From the NCBI GenBank assembly GCA_044226865.1, contig JBGAGE010000002.1:434001-498000 (forward strand): a stretch of 64,000 nt of DNA, given 5' to 3'. This document shows, piece after piece, positions 8,349 to 16,625 of the stretch. Source of the stretch: TMP-86 sp044226865 (lineage in GTDB: Bacteria > Pseudomonadota > Gammaproteobacteria > Steroidobacterales > Steroidobacteraceae). The notes below the pieces were generated by a model. It ran no database searches. It worked only from the letters and a program-made list of their open reading frames with translations, and was not told the origin of the DNA. The position numbers were made by a program, and so were the translations under genes. Each line of letters opens with the position of its first letter. The stretch's first letter is position 1.

Positions 8349-9017
8349 TCAGCCGCCGCCCGCCGGCAGTTCCGCGCGGGTCCTGAACCAACCGGTCAAC
8401 GCCAGCCGCACCCGCTTCGCGGGCAGCACTTCGTGCACGCGCCCGGCCGTGAGAAAGCAGACGAGGCGGCCGCCGCGCGGCTCGATGTCGGCGACCGGCA
8501 CGCCGCCTTCATGCAGGCGCAGCTCACCGCCATGTACCGCTTCCCAGTCGAGATTCAGGTACAGCGCAAAGGTCACGCAGCGCTGCAATCTGCCGGCGGG
8601 CTGATCCACGTGCGCGGCGTAAGCAGCGCCCGGCGGATAACTGGCGTAGTGCACTTCGGTATCGAACAACCCGAGGATCAATTGCCGGTTGAGACCCAGG
8701 CGCAACCGCTCCAGCACAGCCACGGTGTCGCGTTCGGCCGGATAGTGGGGATCTTCCAGCCAGCAGGTGTAATCGCCGCGGATGTCGGTGCGGCGCTGGC
8801 GCCCGCCACCGATCGCGGCCGGCTTGAACTCGCCGCGGATCGAACGCAGGTCCGCGCAAGTCCGCAACCGCACCACGGTCTTGTGATCGATGAACCCATC
8901 GATGATGCCGAAGCCGCGCTCGCGCACGGACTCCGCCAACGCCGGCACGGGATCCGGCGGCGAGCGCTCCGCGGCGGCGGCCGCCTCAGCGGCCGGTTCG
9001 TCGGGCGCGTCGCTCAT
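8349..9017 (-). CDS. 2-oxoglutarate/Fe(II)-dependent oxygenase, prolyl-4-hydroxylase type
   Basis: A 222-residue protein with the double-stranded beta-helix oxygenase core. The iron ligands are visible as HVD in AAHVDQPAG (about residue 145) and the second histidine in AGRVHEVLPAKRVRLAL (about 195), with the following arginine for 2-oxoglutarate. Preceding blocks ASYPPGAAYAAH and CVTFALYLNLDW are typical of prolyl 4-hydroxylase-like enzymes. An alanine/glutamate-rich leader (residues 1-30) precedes it. I chose ATG 9017; longer frames run into low-complexity sequence. Its start lies 32 bases inside the upstream SET gene, so the two are coupled. The substrate is unknown. Confidence 0.85.
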   Translation of the reverse strand: MSDAPDEPAAEAAAAAERSPPDPVPALAESVRERGFGIIDGFIDHKTVVRLRTCADLRSIRGEFKPAAIGGGRQRRTDIRGDYTCWLEDPHYPAERDTVAVLERLRLGLNRQLILGLFDTEVHYASYPPGAAYAAHVDQPAGRLQRCVTFALYLNLDWEAVHGGELRLHEGGVPVADIEPRGGRLVCFLTAGRVHEVLPAKRVRLALTGWFRTRAELPAGGG

Positions 9018-9624
9018 GAGATCGCGCTCGGCGCGAGGCCGGGGTGGCAGCGCTGCGCCGGGTGGCGGCGTGCCTGGCAGCCGCCTTGCCCTTGCGCCGC
9101 GACACCGTCCGCGAGGTCTTGCGCGATTTCTTGCCGGCCTGCTTGCGTGCCCTCTTGCGCGGTACCGGCCGCGGTTCGAGCATGGAACCCCGGCAGGTGG
9201 CGGCGCCGCAGCGGCAAGCGTAGATCCGATCGACGTCCGGCGGATCGTCGGCATCGCGCTGGATCGAATAATCGTAGTTCAGCTCCTCACCCGGCTGGAT
9301 GGTGCGGATGGCGTCGATGAACACGCGCCGCTTCTCGGTTTCGCTCTCGCAATTGGGTGCGCAGCTGTGGTTGATGAAGCGCGCATCGTTCCCATCCACC
9401 GCCGCATCGATCACCGTGCGCTTGTCGACGGTGAACAGGAAGGTGTGGTTGTCGTCCGGGTCCTTGTCCTCGTAACGCGCATCGGCGGCCTCGTGGCTGA
9501 TGCGTTCGCCGAGGTACTCGATGATGCGCGTGCCCTTGCGGATGCGGCGCAGGGCAAACACGCCGTAGCCATGGACGGGCGAATGACGGACCTCGATCAG
9601 GGGGCCGCGGGCGGCTGACTTCAT
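8986..9624 (-). CDS. SET-domain protein-lysine methyltransferase with histone-H1-like tail
   Basis: A 212-residue protein. Residues about 8-120 form a SET domain: HGYGVFALRRIRKGTRIIEYLGE, the ARFINHSCAPNCE S-adenosylmethionine/active-site block, and GEELNYDYS. A cysteine-rich post-SET motif follows (YACRCGAATCRG). The last 60 residues are almost entirely Arg, Lys, Ala, Thr and Ser, resembling a histone H1 or AlgP tail. SET proteins methylate lysines on proteins; bacterial targets are poorly known. The gene sits in an rlmI-lgt-thyA-SET-2OG run with very short gaps and overlaps the oxygenase gene. Confidence 0.9.
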   Translation of the reverse strand: MKSAARGPLIEVRHSPVHGYGVFALRRIRKGTRIIEYLGERISHEAADARYEDKDPDDNHTFLFTVDKRTVIDAAVDGNDARFINHSCAPNCESETEKRRVFIDAIRTIQPGEELNYDYSIQRDADDPPDVDRIYACRCGAATCRGSMLEPRPVPRKRARKQAGKKSRKTSRTVSRRKGKAAARHAATRRSAATPASRRARSHERRARRTGR

Positions 9625-9643
9625 ACCATTCCTGTTGTTGCGT

Positions 9644-10438
9644 TCAGACGGAGACGGGCGCCTTGATGGCGGGATCGCTTTCATACCCTTGGATTTCGAT
9701 GTCCTCGTAGCGGTACTCGAACAGCGAGGCCGGGCGGCGGCGGAAATGCAACGAGGGCAAGGCCCGCGGCGTGCGCGTGAGTTGCAGGTCGGCCTGCTCG
9801 AGATGATTCAGGTACAGGTGGCAATCCCCGCCCGTCCAGATGAACTCGCCCGGGGCGAGGTCGCACTGCTGCGCCAGCATGAGCGTGAGCAGCGCATAGG
9901 AGGCGATGTTGAAGGGCACGCCGAGGAAGATGTCGGCGCTGCGCTGGTACAATTGGCAGGACAGCCGCCCCTGCGCCACATAGAACTGGAACAGCGCATG
10001 GCAGGGCATCAGCGCCATCTTGTCCAGCTCGCCCACATTCCAGGCGCTGACGATGAGCCGGCGCGAGTCGGGATTGCGCTTGAGTTGTTCCACCACCTGC
10101 GAGACCTGGTCGATGTGGCGGCCATCGGCCGTCGGCCAACTGCGCCACTGCTTGCCGTACACGGGGCCAAGCTCGCCGTTCTCATCGGCCCACTCGTCCC
10201 AGATGCCCACGCCATGGTCCTTGAGATAGCGGATGTTGGTGTCCCCGGAGAGAAACCACAGCAATTCGTGCACGATGGAGCGCAGGTGCAGCTTCTTGGT
10301 GGTGACCAGCGGAAAACCCTGCGCCAGGTCGAAGCGCATCTGGTGGCCGAACACACTGAAGGTGCCCGTGCCCGTGCGATCCTCCTTGCGCGCACCCTGG
10401 GTGCGAACCAACCGCAGCAGATCCAGATATTGCCGCAT
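9644..10438 (-). CDS. thyA: Thymidylate synthase
   Basis: The enzyme converts dUMP and methylene-tetrahydrofolate to dTMP and dihydrofolate. The 264-residue length equals E. coli ThyA. The catalytic cysteine is in LMPCHALFQFYV (near residue 146), the dUMP-binding arginine block is RRLIVSAWN, and the end is ESDPAIKAPVSV. It lies four bases after lgt, the lgt-thyA order found in many gammaproteobacteria. Confidence 0.97.
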   Translation of the reverse strand: MRQYLDLLRLVRTQGARKEDRTGTGTFSVFGHQMRFDLAQGFPLVTTKKLHLRSIVHELLWFLSGDTNIRYLKDHGVGIWDEWADENGELGPVYGKQWRSWPTADGRHIDQVSQVVEQLKRNPDSRRLIVSAWNVGELDKMALMPCHALFQFYVAQGRLSCQLYQRSADIFLGVPFNIASYALLTLMLAQQCDLAPGEFIWTGGDCHLYLNHLEQADLQLTRTPRALPSLHFRRRPASLFEYRYEDIEIQGYESDPAIKAPVSV

Positions 10439-10442
10439 CGCC

Positions 10443-11282
10443 CTACCCCGCGGCCGCCGGCTTGAGATTGCCGCTGGGGATGCCGCGTGAATAGGCGTAC
10501 AGCATCATTCCTAAGCCAATGAAGATCATCGGCGTGGTCAGCAGCATGCCCATGGTCAGCCAATTGCCGGCAAGGTAGCCGATGTTCGCATCGGGAAGCC
10601 GCACCCACTCCACGACGAAACGCCCCAGGCCATACAGGATCAGGAACAGTCCGGAAGGCGCGAGCCGCGGCCTCGACCTGTTGGTATACCAATACAGGAT
10701 GATGAACAGCACCACGCCCTCCAGGAGCGCTTCGTACAACTGCGAGGGGTGGCGCGCGACCACCTGGCCGCTGGCATCGACCACGCCGAAAGCCCAGGGC
10801 ACATCGGTGGGACGGCCCCACAATTCATTGTTGATGAAATTCCCGAGCCTTCCCGCCAACAAGCCGATGCCGGGGAGCGGCGCGAGGAAATCGAACACGT
10901 CCGCAATGGTCTTCTTCTTCAGCCGGGCGAACAGCACGGCCGCCGTCATCACGCCGACGAGACCGCCGTGGAAGGACATGCCGCCGTCCCAGATATGAAA
11001 GGCGTTCATCCAGTCCGCGGCGATCACATCCCGCCCGTACACCAGGCACCAGCCCACCCGGCCGCCGACGATCACGCCGATGGCGGCATAGAAGATGAGA
11101 TCGTCGACATCCAGCATGCTCCAGGTGGACCCTGCGCGCAGCGCGCGCGACCGTGCCACCCACCAGCCGCCCACGAAGCCGATCAGGTACATGATCCCGT
11201 ACCAGTGCACGCGCAGCGGCCCAATGCCGAAGAACGGGCCGATGGAAATCGCGATGGGATCGATGTGGGGATAGGTCAGCAT
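10443..11282 (-). CDS. lgt: Prolipoprotein diacylglyceryl transferase
   Basis: This inner-membrane enzyme moves diacylglycerol from phosphatidylglycerol to the lipobox cysteine of prelipoproteins. It has 279 residues with about seven membrane helices. Conserved blocks are GGRVGWCLVYG, GGMSFHGGLVG (essential histidine near residue 103) and the Lgt signature GRLGNFINNELWGRPTD (arginine near 143). It begins four bases after rlmI and ends four bases before thyA. Confidence 0.96.
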   Translation of the reverse strand: MLTYPHIDPIAISIGPFFGIGPLRVHWYGIMYLIGFVGGWWVARSRALRAGSTWSMLDVDDLIFYAAIGVIVGGRVGWCLVYGRDVIAADWMNAFHIWDGGMSFHGGLVGVMTAAVLFARLKKKTIADVFDFLAPLPGIGLLAGRLGNFINNELWGRPTDVPWAFGVVDASGQVVARHPSQLYEALLEGVVLFIILYWYTNRSRPRLAPSGLFLILYGLGRFVVEWVRLPDANIGYLAGNWLTMGMLLTTPMIFIGLGMMLYAYSRGIPSGNLKPAAAG

Positions 11283-11286
11283 GCGA

Positions 11287-12495
11287 TCAGGTCCACGCCT
11301 CGTTCACGCGACAGAAAAATGCCTTCAGGTAACGGGTCTCGGCGATGGCCGGATGCACCGGATGATCCGCCGACTGGCCGCCCTGCTCCAGGATCTGCAA
11401 CGACTTGCCGGCACCGCGGGCCGCCTTGGCGAGGGCGGACTGCAGTTCCTCGGCACTGACGTGATAAGAACAGGAGCAGGCCACCAGTATGCCCTCGGGC
11501 GCAAGTACGCGCATCGCCAGCTGATTGATGCGCCGATAGGCAGCCAGCGCGGTGGCGGAATCCTTCTTGCGCTTGGCGAAGGCAGGGGGATCCACCACCG
11601 CCACGTCGAAGCGCGCGCCCTCGCTGGCCAGCGCCTCCAGCACCTCGAAGGCATCGCCGGCGCGCGTGGCAATCTTTACCTGGTTGAGCGCCGCATTGGC
11701 GCCGGCGGCCTCGAGGGCGGCCGCCGAGGCATCCACGCACAGCACCTGCGACGCGCCGCCGCGCGCGGCGCTGATGCCCCAGGCGCCCGCATAACTGAAC
11801 ACATCGAGCACGCGTGCGCCGGGGCGCATGAAGCGCGCGAGGCGGCGGCGGTTGTCGGCCTGGTCGAAGAACCAGCCGGTCTTCTGCCCCTGTTCGAGCG
11901 CCATGGAAAACGTGAGGCCATTCTCGATCACGCGCGCCGGTTCCGCGCCCGTGCCCTGCACCCATTCCACCTGCACCGGCAGGCCCTCCATGGCGCGCAG
12001 CGAGCCATCGTTCTTCAAGAGGATCCGGCGCGGCGCCGCCACCTCGCGCACCGCCTCGAGGATGCCCGGCAGGAGCCGCTGCATGCCGGCCGTGGCGACC
12101 TGCACCACGCAATCCTCGCCGAAGCGGTCGATGACGAGGCCGGGCAATCCATCCGACTCGCCGTACACCCAACGATAATGCGGCGACGGATACAGCCGTT
12201 CACGCAGCTCCAGGGCACGGCGCAGCCGGGCCGCGAACCAGGCCGCCGAGGGCATTTCCCAGCTTTGCAGGAGCCTGGCGCAGATCAACGATTGTGGATT
12301 GACGTAGGCAATGCCGAGTGCCTTGTCATTGTGGGTGATCACACGCGCGAGCTCCCCGGGCTGGAACTTGCCCAACGGCGTCTGCGCAATGTCCACCTCG
12401 TTGCTGAACACCCACAGGTGGCCGGACATGAGCCGCCGGTCCTCGTTTCGTTTCAATCGCAGGGCGGGCAGTTCGGACGGGGTGGCGGGGAGCAT
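11287..12495 (-). CDS. rlmI: 23S rRNA (cytosine-1962-C5)-methyltransferase RlmI family
   Basis: A 402-residue rRNA methyltransferase. An N-terminal PUA domain (about 10-85, RRLMSGHLWVFSNEVD) is followed by a middle domain and a Rossmann catalytic domain (about 195-402). Seen there are VLDVFSYAGAWGI (SAM binding), VVDPPAFAKRKKD (motif IV) and LVACSCSYHVSA with the catalytic cysteine. Length matches E. coli RlmI (396). It heads the lgt-thyA run and is divergent from the DUF255 gene across 42 bases. Confidence 0.92.
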   Translation of the reverse strand: MLPATPSELPALRLKRNEDRRLMSGHLWVFSNEVDIAQTPLGKFQPGELARVITHNDKALGIAYVNPQSLICARLLQSWEMPSAAWFAARLRRALELRERLYPSPHYRWVYGESDGLPGLVIDRFGEDCVVQVATAGMQRLLPGILEAVREVAAPRRILLKNDGSLRAMEGLPVQVEWVQGTGAEPARVIENGLTFSMALEQGQKTGWFFDQADNRRRLARFMRPGARVLDVFSYAGAWGISAARGGASQVLCVDASAAALEAAGANAALNQVKIATRAGDAFEVLEALASEGARFDVAVVDPPAFAKRKKDSATALAAYRRINQLAMRVLAPEGILVACSCSYHVSAEELQSALAKAARGAGKSLQILEQGGQSADHPVHPAIAETRYLKAFFCRVNEAWT

Positions 12496-12537
12496 GGGCG
12501 GTTCGTCGGCTATAGTGGCCGGCCATTCTAGCGGAAA

Positions 12538-14634
12538 GTGAACCTGGCACTGATGGCCTTAGAACACCCCGGCCCGCCCAACCGGCTCGCCGCCGAAACC
12601 AGCCCCTACCTGCTGCAGCATGCGCACAACCCGGTGGACTGGTATCCCTGGAACGAAGAGGCACTGGCGGCCGCGCGCCGCGAGGACAAGCCCATCCTGC
12701 TGTCGATCGGTTATTCGGCCTGCCATTGGTGCCATGTGATGGCGCACGAGTCGTTCGAGGACCCCGCCACCGCGGCGCTGATGAACCGCGAATTCATCAA
12801 CGTCAAGGTGGACCGCGAGGAGCGCCCGGACCTGGACAAGATCTACCAGGTCGCGCAGCAGATGATCACGCAGCACGGAGGCGGCTGGCCGCTGACCATG
12901 TTCCTCGACCCTGAGGAACAGGCACCCTTCTTCGGCGGCACGTATTTCCCCAAGCGCGCCAGCCATGGCATGCCCGGATTCACGGACATCCTGCAACGCG
13001 TGGCGGGCTACTTCCGCGCCAATCGCGAACAGATCCGCGCACAGAAAGGGGCCATCGATGCGGCCTTCGCGCGGTTGACACCGCCGGCGGGGGCGCCGGT
13101 GGTCATGGACGATGCGCCGTCGCAGGCCCTGCGCGCCGCGCTGGCAGCCAGCTTCGATGCCGACTGGGGCGGCTTCGGCGGCGCGCCGAAATTCCCGCAA
13201 GTGCCGGCGGTGGAGTTCTGCCTGCGGACCTGGGCGCGAGGCAGCAGTGGCGCACAGCCCGACCTGCACGCGTTGTACATGGGCTCGCTCACCCTCACCC
13301 GCATGGCCGAAGGCGGCCTGCAGGATCACCTGGGCGGCGGCTTTTTCCGCTATTCCACCGACGCGCACTGGCTGATTCCGCATTTCGAGAAGATGCTGTA
13401 CGACAATGCCGCCCTGCTCGGCCTGTACGCGCAGGCCGCCATCGCCACCGGCGATGCCGCCTTCGCGCGCGTCGCCGCCGACACGGCGAATTGGGCGCTG
13501 CGCGAGATGCAGCATCCCGACGGGGGATTCTTCTCGGCGCTGGATGCCGATGCCGGCGGACACGAAGGCGGTCACTATGTGTGGAACCGCGAGGACGTGG
13601 CGGCGCTGCTCACGCCCGAGGAGGCCCGGCTGTTCGGCCGGCGCCATGGGCTCGACGCCCCGCCCAATTTCGAAGGCGCCTGGCATCTGCACCTCGCGCA
13701 GCCCCTGGCGCAAATGGCGCAGGAACTGCAGGAGCCAGAAAGCCTGCTGCAACAGCGCCTCACTTCCGCGCGCGCCAAGTTGTTGCTCGCCCGCGGACAC
13801 CGGACGCGTCCTGCGCTGGATGACAAGATTCTCACCGCCTGGAACGGCCTGATGATCCAGGGTCTTGCGCGCGCGGCGCGCGCGCTGCAACAGCCGCGGC
13901 TGGCGCAGGCGGCGAGCGCCGCGGTGGATTTCCTGCGCGCGCACGCCTGGCGCGACGGCCGCCTGCTCGCCTGCGTCACGCGCGGCAGCGCGCGCTTTTC
14001 CGCCTACCTCGATGACCACGCCTTCCTGGCGGCCGGCCTCCTGGAACTGCTGCAATGCCGCTGGCGCGGTGCGGACCTCGCCTTCCTCACGCAGATCCTG
14101 GACACGCTGCTCGCGCACTTCGAAGACCGCGGCGCAGGCGGATTCTTCTTCACGGCAGACGACCACGAGCCGCTGCTTCACCGCAGCCGCAGCTTTGCGG
14201 ATGAATCGCTGCCCGCCGGCAACGCGCTGGCCGCGTCCGTATTGTCGAAAGCGGGATACCTGCTCGGGGAAACACGCTACCTCGAGGCGGCGGAGCGCGT
14301 GCTGCAGGCGGGCTACGCCGGCATGCGCGAGTACCCGCAGGCGCATGCATCGCTGGTCAACGCATTGCAGGATCATCTCGCGCCACCGCAGGTCATCGTC
14401 CTGCGCGGACCCGAAGCCGAGGTCACGCTTTGGGCACGGCAACTCGCCCCGCTGTACGCGCCGCACCGGCTGATAGTGGCGATTCCGGCCGATGCAGACG
14501 GCCTGCCCGGCGCCTTGCGCGAGAGGACGGCGCGCGCCGGCACCTGTGCCTACGTATGCACGGGAAGCGTGTGCGGCGCGCCGCTGGGCAGCTTCAGCGA
14601 GCTGGCGGCAGCGCTGCGGCAATCCGGCGCATGA
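12538..14634 (+). CDS. Thioredoxin-fold DUF255 protein (YyaL/SPATA20 family)
   Basis: A 698-residue cytosolic protein of the YyaL/spermatogenesis-associated protein 20 family. Residues about 10-170 form a thioredoxin-like domain with the family motif YSACHWCHVMAHESFED (CxxC). The rest is an (alpha/alpha)6-barrel resembling GlcNAc epimerase/cellobiose epimerase (GGFFRYSTDAHWLIPHFEKMLYDNA, ALDDKILTAWNGLMI). Function is not established in bacteria. The start is GTG 12538 or ATG 12553; a TATAGT -10-like box lies at 12511-12516. It converges with the HIT gene, overlapping its 3' end by about 40 bases. Confidence 0.9.
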   Translation: MNLALMALEHPGPPNRLAAETSPYLLQHAHNPVDWYPWNEEALAAARREDKPILLSIGYSACHWCHVMAHESFEDPATAALMNREFINVKVDREERPDLDKIYQVAQQMITQHGGGWPLTMFLDPEEQAPFFGGTYFPKRASHGMPGFTDILQRVAGYFRANREQIRAQKGAIDAAFARLTPPAGAPVVMDDAPSQALRAALAASFDADWGGFGGAPKFPQVPAVEFCLRTWARGSSGAQPDLHALYMGSLTLTRMAEGGLQDHLGGGFFRYSTDAHWLIPHFEKMLYDNAALLGLYAQAAIATGDAAFARVAADTANWALREMQHPDGGFFSALDADAGGHEGGHYVWNREDVAALLTPEEARLFGRRHGLDAPPNFEGAWHLHLAQPLAQMAQELQEPESLLQQRLTSARAKLLLARGHRTRPALDDKILTAWNGLMIQGLARAARALQQPRLAQAASAAVDFLRAHAWRDGRLLACVTRGSARFSAYLDDHAFLAAGLLELLQCRWRGADLAFLTQILDTLLAHFEDRGAGGFFFTADDHEPLLHRSRSFADESLPAGNALAASVLSKAGYLLGETRYLEAAERVLQAGYAGMREYPQAHASLVNALQDHLAPPQVIVLRGPEAEVTLWARQLAPLYAPHRLIVAIPADADGLPGALRERTARAGTCAYVCTGSVCGAPLGSFSELAAALRQSGA

Positions 14635-15040
14635 GATCGCCGTGCACCTGCGCATCGAAGGACGGCGCCGCAGCCCAGTCCAGGGCCCAGGGCTGCGCAG
14701 TGCGCTGCGCGGGCGCCTCGTCCGTGAAGCGCGGGAACACGTGCGCATGCAAGGCCGGCTCGAGGTTGCCGAACATCGCATAGTTGACGCGCACGGCGCC
14801 GGTCACGGCGAGCAGCGCATCACCGATCGCGCCCATGTCCTCGAGAAAGCGCGCGCGTGCCGCGCCGCTCAGGGCATTCAAGTGCGGCACCACCGGGTCG
14901 GGCAACAGCAGGCAGTAGCCCGCGAGCACCTGGCGTTCGCCGAGGATCACCCAGCCCGAGGGCAGCGGACCCACGCAGGCGGGATGCCGGCCGGCGCGGC
15001 ATTCGCGCACCATGCGGTGAATGGCGGTGTCCGTGCTCAT
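14594..15040 (-). CDS. HIT-family hydrolase/nucleotide-binding protein, incomplete triad
   Basis: A 148-residue protein with the HIT fold. GAVRVNYAMFGN is the usual N-x-x-x-x-G block. The triad region reads EPALHAHVFPRF. Against HxHxHxxPR, the first histidine is alanine while the catalytic middle histidine and the third histidine remain. It should bind or hydrolyse dinucleotide or AMP-linked substrates. Its ATG overlaps the stop of the cytochrome gene as ATGA. A much longer reading frame upstream is only a shadow of the neighbours. Confidence 0.82.
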   Translation of the reverse strand: MSTDTAIHRMVRECRAGRHPACVGPLPSGWVILGERQVLAGYCLLLPDPVVPHLNALSGAARARFLEDMGAIGDALLAVTGAVRVNYAMFGNLEPALHAHVFPRFTDEAPAQRTAQPWALDWAAAPSFDAQVHGDLMRRIAAALPPAR

Positions 15041-15441
15041 CTGCCGAGCGCCCGCGCCACATCGGCCGCGCTCATGGCCGGCGAGCGATTGCCGAAATTC
15101 GAGCGGACATGCGTGAGCAGCGCGGCCGCATCGGCATCCTTCAACCAGCCATAGGGCGGCATGACGGCGGCGGAGCGGCCCGCCGGCATGGAGGGCGGCC
15201 GCTCGCCCTTCACCACCCAACGCAGCAGGGCCGCCGGATCGCCGTTGACGACGGGGGAACCGGCCAGCGACGGATACAGGTTCGCAACTCCCCGTCCATC
15301 GCGTTGGTGACAGGCCATGCAATTGCCCTCGTAGATCTGCGCGCCACGATCCGCGGCGGCCGGCGGCGCCGCAGGTCCCGAGCAGGCACCGAGGGCGAGG
15401 CCCAGGAAAGGAACGCACGCGGCGCGCAGCACCCGCCTCAA
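15037..15441 (-). CDS. Lipid-anchored monohaem cytochrome c
   Basis: About 134 residues. The N-terminus LRRVLRAACVPFLGLALGACSG is a lipoprotein signal with lipobox LGAC, so the protein should be anchored at the periplasmic face. Haem attachment is GNCMACHQRDG (CxxCH). A distal methionine is available in AAVMPPYGWL. I chose TTG 15441, which overlaps the ornithine decarboxylase stop as TTGA; GTG 15432 is an alternative with GAGG just upstream. It looks like a class I cytochrome c that could serve an oxidase or dehydrogenase, partner unknown. Confidence 0.82.
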   Translation of the reverse strand: MRRVLRAACVPFLGLALGACSGPAAPPAAADRGAQIYEGNCMACHQRDGRGVANLYPSLAGSPVVNGDPAALLRWVVKGERPPSMPAGRSAAVMPPYGWLKDADAAALLTHVRSNFGNRSPAMSAADVARALGR

Positions 15442-16625
15442 TCGCGCAACCAGCGGCCGCGGTCCAGCGCAATGGCCTGCGGCTTGGGAAAGAAATTGAA
15501 CTCGGTGGCGCTGCACCAGGTGTAGGCACCCATGACACGGCCCACCAGCAAATCCCCGTCCTGCAGCAACGGCAGTTCGATCTGCTCGTCGATGACATCG
15601 ATGCTGTCGCAGGTGGGCCCCGCCAACACGCTGGGGTGAAGCGCGCCTTGCCCATCGAGCGCGGTGACCGGATAGCGGGCATGATCGTACAGCTGGCCGT
15701 TGAAGCAGCCGTACAGCCCGTCATCGAGGTAATACCACCAGCGGCCATCGCGCTTGGCGCGGCCCATCACCGACACCACCTGGATGGCGGCAGGCGCGGC
15801 GATGAAGCGGCCCGGCTCGGCGATGATGCGCAACCCTGGCGGCAGGCGCGCCAGCGCCGCGCGGATCGGCCCGCAAAACGCGGCGATGTCCAGCGGCGTG
15901 CTGCCGTAATCCACCGGGAAGCCGCCGCCGATATCCAGTATCGACAGCTCGTGCCCGTGCTGCGCGGCCTGCGGCAGCAGCTCCCTGCACACGTCGATGG
16001 CCTGCACGTGCATGCCGGGGTCGAGCGCCTGCGATCCGACATGAAAGGAAAATCCGTCGATGCGCAGCTGCAGGCGCGCTGCCATCTCCAACAGCTCGCC
16101 CACCGCGCCCGCCTCGCAGCCGAACTTGCGCGACAGGTCGCAGGTGGCGTCCGGACTGCGGAAGGAAATGCGGATCAGGAGCGAGGCCTTGTTGCGATGA
16201 CGGACGAACTTGCGCATCTCGTCGGCGTTGTCCACGACGAAACGGGTGACGCCTTCATGCAGGGCGTTACGGATGTCGATTTCGCGCTTGATCGGATGGG
16301 TGTGGATGCAGCGCTCGGGCGCAATGCCCTGGCCGCGCACCAACTGCACCTCGCCGGTGGTGGCCAGGTCGAAGAACGCGCCGCAGGCATCGAGCGTGGA
16401 CACGACGGCCGGATGCGGCAAGGGCTTCAACGCATAGTGCAGGTCCACGCCCGGCAGCGCGGCTGACAACAACGCGTATTGGCGGCGCACACGCTCGGCA
16501 TCGATGAGGAACAAGGGGGAGCCGAAGCGGCGCACGAGTTCGCGCACCGACGCGTCACTGAACGGATCCTGGTCCGCGGGCAGCAACTGCTCCGCTTCAC
16601 GATGAGGCGTGGGTTCAGGCCGCAC
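15438..16625 (-). CDS. Ornithine decarboxylase, alanine-racemase (type III) fold
   Basis: This PLP enzyme makes putrescine from ornithine. It has 395 residues from GTG 16625, a start lying within the end of the upstream Sua5 gene. Motifs: YALKPLPHPAVV (PLP lysine near residue 54), FSFHVGSQ, LDIGGGFPVDYG, IAEPGRFI, and the active-site loop AGPTCDSIDVID. The tail MGAYTWCSATEFNFFP is typical of bacterial eukaryote-like ODCs. Lysine or a related diamino acid as an extra substrate cannot be excluded. Confidence 0.87.
   Translation of the reverse strand: MRPEPTPHREAEQLLPADQDPFSDASVRELVRRFGSPLFLIDAERVRRQYALLSAALPGVDLHYALKPLPHPAVVSTLDACGAFFDLATTGEVQLVRGQGIAPERCIHTHPIKREIDIRNALHEGVTRFVVDNADEMRKFVRHRNKASLLIRISFRSPDATCDLSRKFGCEAGAVGELLEMAARLQLRIDGFSFHVGSQALDPGMHVQAIDVCRELLPQAAQHGHELSILDIGGGFPVDYGSTPLDIAAFCGPIRAALARLPPGLRIIAEPGRFIAAPAAIQVVSVMGRAKRDGRWWYYLDDGLYGCFNGQLYDHARYPVTALDGQGALHPSVLAGPTCDSIDVIDEQIELPLLQDGDLLVGRVMGAYTWCSATEFNFFPKPQAIALDRGRWLRD

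Noticed and set aside
8349..9254. A longer 301-codon version of the 2OG oxygenase
   Set aside because: The extra 79 codons are an out-of-frame read of the SET gene's basic tail; ATG 9017 gives a normal enzyme.
12559..14781. A 740-codon minus-strand frame opposite the DUF255 gene
   Set aside because: It is antisense to a well-conserved gene with recognisable motifs, and its own translation shows none.
14594..15748. A 384-codon frame ending in the HIT protein
   Set aside because: Only the last 148 codons match a family; the earlier part is a shadow of the cytochrome c and ornithine decarboxylase genes.
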